A stretch of DNA of 64,000 nt from Aegilops tauschii subsp. strangulata (lineage: Eukaryota > Streptophyta > Magnoliopsida > Poales > Poaceae). Numbering within the stretch: the stretch's first letter is position 1; every line of letters starts with the position of its first letter. The notes below the pieces were generated by a model. The model ran no database searches. It was not told the DNA's origin and saw only the letters and a list, made by a program, of their open reading frames with translations. Made by a program: the position numbers and the translations under genes. The stretch spans positions 163,036,627 to 163,100,626 of the forward strand of contig NC_053036.3 in assembly GCF_002575655.3 (NCBI RefSeq), in the 5' to 3' direction. Of the stretch, positions 56,904 through 64,000 are shown in pieces.

Positions 56904-57067
56904 AATCTATGCATTATGCCTAGCTAGGGGCATAAAACAATGGCGCTTCTTGGGAGGCAACCCAATGAATAAAATAAAAAATTCACTTTTTGTTTCTGTT
57001 CTTATGTGTTTGCACAATTATGCTACTATTATGATTTTGTTTTTATGTTTTAATTAGTGTTTGTGCC

Positions 57068-58610
57068 TGATGTCTACTATGCAACTTTATTCTTGTAGAC
57101 ACGTGTTGGGCCTCCAAGCGCAGAGTTTTGTAGGACAGTAGCAATTTTCTCTCAAGTGGATGACCTAAGATTTATCAATCCATGGGAGGCGTAGGATGAA
57201 GATGGTCTCTCTCAAACAACCCTGCAACACAATAATAAAAAGCCTCTTGTGTCCCCAACACACCCAATACAATGGCAAATTGTATAGGTGCACTAGTTCG
57301 GCGAAGAGATGGTGATAAAAGTGTAATATGGATGGTAGAAATATATTTTTATAATCTGAATAAATAAAAACAGCAAGGTAGCAATCGATAAAAGTGAGCA
57401 CAAACGGTATTGCAATGCTTGAAAACAAGGCCTAGGGTCCGTACTTTTGCTAGTGCAATCTCTCAACAATGCTAATATAATTGGATCATATAACCATCCC
57501 TCAAAGGGCGATGAAGAATCACTCCGAAGTTCCTCTCTAGCGGAGAACATAAGAAGAAATTGTTTGTAGGGTACGAAACCACCTCGAAGCTATTCTTTCC
57601 GATCGATCTATCCAAGAGTTCGTACTAAAATAACACCAAATAGTTTCAGATTCATAATACTCAATCCAACACAAAGAACCTCAAAGAGTGCCCCAAGATT
57701 TCTACCGGAGAAACAAAGACAAGAACGTGCATCAGCCCCTATGCATATATTACCCCAATGTCACCTCGGGAATCCGCGAGTTGAGTGCCAAAACATATAT
57801 CAAGTGAATCAATACGATACCCTATTGTCACCACGAGTATTCATATCCAAGACATATATCAAGTGCTCTCAAATCCATAAAAGTATTCAATCCGATAAGA
57901 ATGAAATCTCAAAGGGAAAACTCAATACATCACAACAAGATAGAGAGGGGAAAACACCATATGATCCGACTAAATTAACAAAGCCCGCGATACATCAAGA
58001 TCGTGACATCTCAAGAACATGAAAAAGAGAGATTAAACACATAGCTACTGGTACAAACCCTCAGCCCCGAGGGTGGACTACTCCTTCCTCATCATGGTGG
58101 TCGTCGGGATGATGAAGATGGCCATCGGTGATGTTCTCCCCCTCCGGCAGGGTGCCGGAATGGGGTCTAGATTGGTTTTCATGGATACAGAGGCTTGCGG
58201 CGGTGGAACTTCTGATCTAGGGTTACCCCGAAGGGTTTTGGAATATTTGACGATTTATAGGGCGACGAGCGGGTGTGGGAGGCCACAGAGGTGCGCCTGG
58301 GCCCCCAGGCGCGCCCTGGTGGGTTGTGCCCCCCTCGGGGCACCCCCCAGGTGCTGCTCTAGCCCTTTGGATGTCTTCTGGTCCATAAAAAATCCATAAA
58401 AAGTTTTGCGGTGTTTGGACTCCGTTTGATATTGATTTCCTGCGATGTAAAAAAACAAGCAAAAAACAGCAACTGGCACTGGGCACTGGGTCAATAGGTT
58501 AGTCCCAAAAAATGATATAAAGTTGCTATAAAATTATTGTAAAACATCCAAGAATGATAATATATTAGCATGAATACTTCATAAATTATAGATACATTGG
58601 AGACGTATCA
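57068..58610 (-). repeat. Gypsy C 3' LTR
   Basis: 1543 bp. On the minus strand it starts TGATACGTCTCCAATG and ends at 57068 with ...AGTAGACATCA. The first 450 bp share blocks with families A and B (TTTTTTGGGACTAACCTATT, AAACGGAGTCCAAAC). The remainder matches neither. A TATA-like CCTATAAATCG is near 58251-58261 on the minus strand. Confidence 0.9.
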
Positions 58611-58626
58611 ACATCCCCAAGCTTAC
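58611..58626 (-). other. Gypsy C polypurine tract
   Basis: On the minus strand AAGCTTGGGGATGT directly precedes the LTR, matching the family A tract at 13 of 14 bases. Confidence 0.85.
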
Positions 58627-60149
58627 TTCCTAATCGTCCTCGAGTAGGTAAATGATAAAAGAAATAATTTATGAAGTGTGAATGCTAGCAAAGTGTACAA
58701 GTTTGATCAATGACAATTTCAATCACTTTTCCTAGCATCATAACAACAATTCTTTCTTATAAAACTTCTCATGTTAAAGTAGCAACCAATTCACATGTTA
58801 AGGTTCAAACAACGAATTCTCTTGAAACTCAACAACCCATGTTCTCAGTCACCAAGCAATTGCAATTCAATTTATTCAACAGAGTCTAAGTAAGAGCTCA
58901 ACATACTCAACCATAATCTAGTCTTCTATGGTTGCTAACACTCACCGCATGCACATGAGTAAAATGTTTCAACCGGACACATAGAAAGATAGGGGCTTAT
59001 AATTTCGCCTCCCAACGTATTCACCTCAAGGGTGATGTCAACAATAATAACTCATGCTACCCATATCCAACTGGATATATGTGCCTAGATCTTTCCTCAC
59101 CACATGATGCTTGGCAAAAGAGAAAAAATAAAAAGGAATAGAGAGAAAAACTTTAACTCTTGCATGAAAGAAATACATAAAAGTAAAACATAGTCCCTTC
59201 GCAGAGGGAAGCAGAGGTTGCCAAGCGGTTTTTTTGTATGCTCAATCACTTAGTGCAAAAGAACGTCACATTATATTGCCCCTTATGATAGCAACCTTTA
59301 TTATGCAGTCTGTCGGTTTTATTCTTTGCCATCAGAAGTTCGTGCAATGCTCAATTTTCTCTTACACTAAATGATCTAACACTTTTAGAAGCAATTTTTA
59401 TTGCCTTATTGCACCGATGACAACTTACTTGAAGGATCTTACTCAATCCTTAGGTAGGTATGGTGGACTCTTGAAAATAAGATTTGGGTTTAAGGATTTT
59501 TGGATGCACAAGTAGTATCTCTACTTGGTGTGAAATTTTTGGCTAGCAAAGATGGGGGGCAAGCACCACATGTTGAAGGATCTATGACAATATAACTTCT
59601 GTGTGAATATGAACAAACATAAATCATTACATTGTCTTCCTTGTCCAATGTCAACAATTTTAGCATATAATATTTTGATGGGGGCTCACAATCATAAAAG
59701 ATTTCCAAGATAGTGTATTTGCATGTGAAAGTTCTCTTCCTTCTACTAATCATTCATGAATTGCTTGTATGACCAATATTATGATTGTCAAGCTTCAAAA
59801 GATTTCACTTTCTAAACCCAATGTGAAGCTACTACTAGGCATGATATGAACATATAATTTCAACTTCATGATATTCAATTCATTCAACAATTTACTCATA
59901 GGATATAAGTGAAGCACAAGAGTAAATGACAAGCTACTCCAGAAAGATATAACTGAAGATCAAGCGAGTAGTTATGTAAATGAGTAGCTATTTGAGGACT
60001 CTCTCTTATTTAAAAGTTTCAGATTTGAGTATTTTATTAAAACAGCAAGCAAAACAAAACAAAATGACATTCCAAGAATAGCATACATCATGTGAAGAAG
60101 CAAAAACTTAGCCTCAACCGATACTAACCAATAATTGTTGAAGAAGAAA

Positions 60150-60237
60150 GGTGGGCTGCCTACCGGGGCATCCCCAAGCTTAGATGCTGGAGACTTATTG
60201 AAATATTATCTTGGGGTGCCTTGGGCATCCCCAAGCT
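60150..60237 (-). other. Gypsy C hairpin pair, copy 1
   Basis: Plus-strand view: a degenerate first hairpin at 60152-60174 and GGGGTGCC TTG GGCATCCCC at 60213-60232, each followed by AAGCTT. This is the same design as at 18647-18730 on the opposite strand. Confidence 0.7.
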
Positions 60238-60879
60238 TGAGCTTTTCTGTCTCCTTAATTCCTCTCATATCACGGTTTTCCTAAATCTCAAAGCCTCCAT
60301 CCACACAAAACTCAACAAGAACTCGTGAGATAAGTTAGTATAAATCAATGCAAAACCTTATTATTATCTACTGTAGAAAATCACTAAAATTATTATTCAA
60401 CATTGCATACTAAATGCTTCTGCATATTTAATACTCCTATCCTCAAATAGAATCATTGAACAAGCAAACATATGCAAACATAACAACAATCTGCCTAAAC
60501 AGTACATTCTGTAAAGAATGCAAGAGTATCAATACTTATTTAACTCCAAAAATTATGAAAATTTACCACATTGTAGAAAATTTATCAGAGTTTACTGTGC
60601 AAAAAGTTTCAACATTTTATCACATTCTGACTTCTCTCTGGAATTTTTGCAACATCGGTAAACTTTCCGTTTTGAAACAACAACAAATAGACTTGCAAAA
60701 TAAGCATGGTAAAGGCTATCCTTGGCATTTTTATTGAAAAGAAAGATGCAAAATATTATTATAAATAACATCAAGCAAATCCTAACAAAATAAAATGACG
60801 CTCCATGTAAAACTCATATCATGTGACGAATGAAAACATAGCTCCAAGTAAGGTTACCGATAATGTTGAAGACGAAAGA

Positions 60880-60967
60880 GGGGATGCCTTCCGGGGTATC
60901 CCCAAGCTTAGTTGCTTGGATATTCCTTGGATATTACCTTGGGGTGCCTTGGGCATCCCCAAGCTTA
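60880..60967 (-). other. Gypsy C hairpin pair, copy 2
   Basis: GGGGATGCC TTCCGG GGTATCCCC at 60880-60903 and GGGGTGCC TTG GGCATCCCC at 60941-60960, both followed by AAGCTT. It is better preserved than copy 1. Confidence 0.75.
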
Positions 60968-61589
60968 GGGTCTTGTCACTCCTTACTCTCCTCATATCGA
61001 CATCTCACCCAAAACTTGAAAACTTCAATCACACAAAACTTAACGGAACTTCGTGAGATAGGTTAGTATGATAAAGAGCAAACCATTTCACTTTGGTACT
61101 GTCAAAGACAAGATTCATATCATTTACACACAAGGAATACTGTAGCATATCATTTGCACAATTTATATTGAGCAATATAAGCCATAGAAACTAGGAAACA
61201 AGCAAATTATGCATTGAAAACAGAATCTGTCAAAAACAGAACAGTCTGAAGTAATCTGTACTCCAACCATACTTCTGCCACTCCAAAACTTCTTAAAAAT
61301 TAGAAAAACATAGAGAATTTGTATATCTATCACCTGTAAAAAATTCAGATCAAAAGCACGTTCCAGTGAATTTTGAAAATCCCTGGAATGAGCGCAAACG
61401 TTTCTGTTTTTGCACAGATTCAAGTCAACTATCATCCACACTATCCCAAAGGCTTTACTTGGCACTTTATTGAAACAAAATCAATAAAACATGATTACTC
61501 TAGTAGCATAATCATGTGAACACACAAAAACAGTAGGTAAAGTTGTTGGGTTGTCTCCCAACAAGCGCATTTCTTTAGTGCCTTTTAGC

Positions 61590-62213
61590 TAGGCATGATG
61601 ATTTCAATGATGCTCACAGAGAAGATAAGAATTGAAACATAACAAGAGCATCATGAAACACATGGAAAGCACATTTAAGCCTAACCCACTTCCTATGCAT
61701 AGGGATTTTGTGAGCAAACAATTTATGGGAACAAGAATCAACTAGCATAGGAAGGCAAAACAAGTGCAACTTCAAAACTTTTAACACATAGAGAGGAAAC
61801 TTGATATTATTGCAATATGTAAAAGAATATGTTCCTCTCTCATAATAATTTTCAGTAGCATCATGAATGAATTCAACAATATAACCATCACATAAAGCAT
61901 TCTTTTTCATGACACAAAAGGATAGAAATTTTTTTACTCTCCACATAAGCAAATTTATTCTCATCAATAGTAGTGGGAGCAAACTCAACAAAATAACTAT
62001 CATGGGAGTGAAAATTAAAATCATGATGACAAGTTCCATTGTTATCATTATTCTTTATAGCATACATGTCATCACCATAATCAACATAGATAGAAACTTT
62101 GTTATCATAGTCAATTGAAGCATCATCCAAAATGGTGGATTCATCACTAAATAAAGTCATGACCTCTCCAAATCCACTTTCATCAATATAATCATCATAA
62201 ATAGGAGGCATGC
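61590..62213 (-). pseudogene. Gypsy C gag-like protein, C-terminal part
   Basis: Minus-strand frame 62211-61888 (MPPIYDDYIDESGFGEVMTL, HSHDSYFVEFAPTTIDENKF) overlaps a second frame down to 61614 (NALCDGYIVEFIHDATENYY, YVLKVLKLHLFCLPMLVDSC, KIPMHRKWVRLKC). The acidic start resembles the Glu/Asp-rich segment before the protease in families A and B (SGFGEVKTLTSDVPTLLDYK at about 56217 in B). No D-[SG]-G-A motif follows, so this family appears to lack a protease here. The frame is cut at 62213 by the next insertion. Confidence 0.65.
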
Positions 62214-64000
62214 GGTGACGCCCGGATAGTTAAGCTACAGTAACCCTCTGCTAATGATGCCATGTCACCCCAGTCACTGTTGTTAATCTCGCGGAATCAA
62301 GTCCCGTTCAAATTCAAATTCAAATAACAAGTGAAATTCTAAACTTCTCAAACATGAAAACTAAAATGTTCATCATGTGGAAAATATTCCCTAACTAATT
62401 TTCGATGGTGGAACCAACCCTTTTCAAAATGTTTAAATGCCCTACAGTAAATAAAAAAACAATGGCTAAATAACATTTTAATTGCTCTTTAAATTATAAA
62501 GATATTAAACTAACTTATTTTGGGTCAAAACTAGGTTGGGCAGTGGCCTATATTAATGATACTAATTTAGGTGCTAACTTGGTATTTTATCAAACTAAAA
62601 TAAATGAAACTATAATACAAAACAGAAAAGTGAAACTAAAAAAAAGGAAACGAAAAAGAAAGAGAGAGAGAAACAAAGCCCCTTACTGGGTTGTGGCCCA
62701 GCTGGCCACCAGGCCACAACTGGCCGGCCCACACCCCACTCCTCATATCCCCCATCCCCGAAACCCTAGCCACTACCACACCCCCACTTCCCCCCACATC
62801 GCCACTCCCTCTTCCCCTCCCGATCCAATCTGGATCGGGGCGAAACCCCCACTCCCCTCGCTCCTCGCACCCCCTCTGCCCGAACTGGTTCGGGCACGGC
62901 GCCCCAACCCCGTCGCCGGCACACACCGTCACCGCCCCCGACGCCACTGAACTGCGCCGTCGCCGTCTGCTGGAAGGACCTCGCCGGACTACCTCCCCGT
63001 CTCACGTCATCCTCGACCTCCTCCCCGCGCCCCACTGCCCATTCCCTACGGCCACCGTGAGCTCCCTTCCTTCCCCCCGTCGCCTGCATCGCCGTTTAGC
63101 CACCCCACCATGATCGGAGCTTGGCTCCCGCGCGTGCTCGCCCACATCTGGCCGCAACTTTGGCCACCGGTGCGCGCACGCTCGCCTGCTCCGCTTCCTC
63201 CCGTGTGCGCTCACCCGACCACCCCCTCGCGCACACCCGCTCCCGCTGGCCGCAACTGCTGCTGTCGCCCACGCCCGCATAGCCGCGAGCCCCTGCTCCT
63301 CGCTATGCCTGCTCCCGACCGCCTCGCTACGCGCCGCCCGCTCCAGGTCGCGACGCCATCGCCGCTTGCCTGCAGCAAGCGTCCCGCCTGCACCAGCGCC
63401 GTCCTCCGCCAGAGCCACCCCGTTGCCGGCCGGCCCTTGCCCGCCCGCGACCTGCGCCTCGCCCTCCCAGCGCGCATCGCCGCACTGGGCGCGTCCTGCC
63501 CCGCGCCGCCGCACCCCCCGGCTCCCTTGCCCGCACTCCGCGGCCGCCATGCGCTCGCGCGCCCGCTGCCGCCGGCCCTTCCTCGCCCGCTGCCGGCGCT
63601 CGCTCCCGCACGGCGCCCGTTCGGGCTGGGTGCCAGCGCGCCTGCGCCCGCACGCCCGTAACAAGCCCGACCCGCTAGGCCCCCCAGGGGCCTATGACAA
63701 GGGAGGCCCGCCTGAGGATATTAAAAAAACATATAAAAAACAAAAACAAAAATATATTAATTAATTAACCCTGATTAATTAACCTAATTAGTTAATTAAC
63801 ACACTAATATGTCACTGACTAATGGGGCCCACACTTAACTAAACCTAATTAGTTTAAAACAAACCCTATTTCACTTCTGTCTCAATGACAGGTGGGTCCC
63901 ACTGGACCCACATGCCAAGTTTGACTCGGTCAGCTGGGTTTGACCTGCTGACATCATGGTGATGTCATGCTGACATCACCTTTCACTGTTCTGGACAATG
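62214..64000 (+). mobile_element. LTR of a long-LTR element, runs off the window
   Basis: It starts GGTGACGCCCGGATAGTTAA. The minus-strand start of the LTR at 47396 reads TGTGACGCCCGGATATTTAA, and the two continue to align through TTAAGCTACAGTA, CTAATG.TGCCA and AATCTCGCG. The order AT-rich start, GC-rich middle and TTAATTAGG / GTCAACTTGACC-like end matches the other LTRs in reverse. The first T is changed to G. It is a related but distinct subfamily, cut by the window end. Confidence 0.8.
62750..63665. repeat. GC-rich, CpG-dense tract in the LTR
   Basis: It begins CCCCGAAACCCTAGCCACTA, the style of a plant transcript leader, and continues Pro/Arg/Ala-rich in all frames, so several long frames are open on both strands. 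I see no domain. It corresponds in position to the GC-rich tracts at 38100-38960 and 46080-46960. Confidence 0.6.

Larger units (their letters stand above)
53032..57067 (+). mobile_element. Gypsy family B retrotransposon, 5' part
   Basis: A 5' LTR (53032-54596), primer site, and a decayed gag-protease gene are present. The internal region is cut at 57067 by gypsy C, so the 3' part should lie beyond the window. It is related to family A, with shared LTR start and gag, but the LTR body differs in many places. It has no pol gene before the break, and the position matches where family A has already passed into 3' non-coding sequence. Confidence 0.85.
58627..61540 (-). other. Gypsy C 3' non-coding internal region
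   Basis: No ORF is conserved. It contains an internal duplication: 60040-60340 resembles 60780-61070, about 735 bp apart, and each copy includes the two-hairpin motif. Blocks such as GTGCTTCACTTATATC-type sequence are shared with family A. Confidence 0.75.
57068..62213 (-). mobile_element. Gypsy family C retrotransposon, 3' part
   Basis: In minus orientation: a gag remnant (from 62211), long 3' non-coding region, polypurine tract (58626-58611) and 3' LTR (58610-57068). The 5' part, including the 5' LTR and gag start, is cut off by the long-LTR element at 62214. GTGCC (57063-57067) precedes the LTR; its partner is out of the window. No pol gene is seen. The LTR start and 3' region relate it to family A, but its LTR body is different. 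Confidence 0.85.

Noticed and set aside
62543..63764. Several 100-220 codon frames on both strands in the GC-rich tract
   Set aside because: They are open in most frames at once, are Pro/Arg/Ala-rich, lie inside an LTR, and show no domain.
1..64000. tRNA, rRNA or snRNA genes
   Set aside because: I saw no cloverleaf or rRNA-like stretches. The tRNA-related sequences are short primer-binding sites next to LTRs.

Overview
This is an intergenic stretch of a grass genome of the wheat tribe (Triticeae, most likely Triticum or Aegilops). The evidence is the transposon families: an Angela/BARE-1/WIS-type copia element, a Caspar-type CACTA element, and gypsy elements whose LTRs start TGATACGTCTCC, all of which I recognise as abundant in wheat. 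The window is almost wholly nested transposable elements. I found no host gene, rRNA, tRNA or CRISPR that I can support. Almost every coding stretch is a broken transposon gene.

Left block (1-31775): the right-hand part of a CACTA transposon covers 1-26846. It holds a 497-bp tandem array, the intron-rich 3' gene of the element, 27-bp repeats and GGCCC-rich subterminal repeats, and ends in a CACTA terminus at 26846. Three elements sit inside it: a full-length minus-strand Angela element (1516-10177, duplication GTTAA), a gypsy locus (12713-22380) rearranged into solo LTR, duplicated flank, cut LTR, internal region and LTR, and a 736-bp solo LTR (24080-24815, duplication ATATT). The CACTA end abuts a plus-strand copia element (26847-31775), whose 3' LTR is itself split by a minus-strand gypsy solo LTR (29744-31314, duplication CCTCT).

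Middle block (31776-50470): remnants of a GC-rich gypsy element lie on both sides (a coiled-coil ORF on plus at 31776-33380; gag-protease on minus at 47430-49240). Between them is a minus-strand, apparently non-coding element with about 3.8-kb LTRs, arranged LTR-internal-LTR-partial internal (34655-47396). A second, internally deleted copia remnant with a foldback MITE follows (49330-50470).

Right block (50470-64000): about 1.6 kb that I cannot assign, then a four-level nest: PIF/Harbinger remnant (from 52041), gypsy B (from 53032), minus-strand gypsy C (57068-62213), and a long-LTR element that runs off the window (62214-64000).

The elements do not form a pathway, but they depend on one another. 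No gypsy element here carries a visible reverse transcriptase or integrase, and the Angela copy has lost its catalytic residues although its LTRs are still very similar. Most must therefore have been moved by proteins supplied from elsewhere. The most interesting structure is a pair of conserved hairpins built on the polypurine-tract core in the 3' internal regions of gypsy A and C. Next are the duplication footprint around gypsy A and the CAG-to-TAG pattern of stops in the 31776-33380 ORF.
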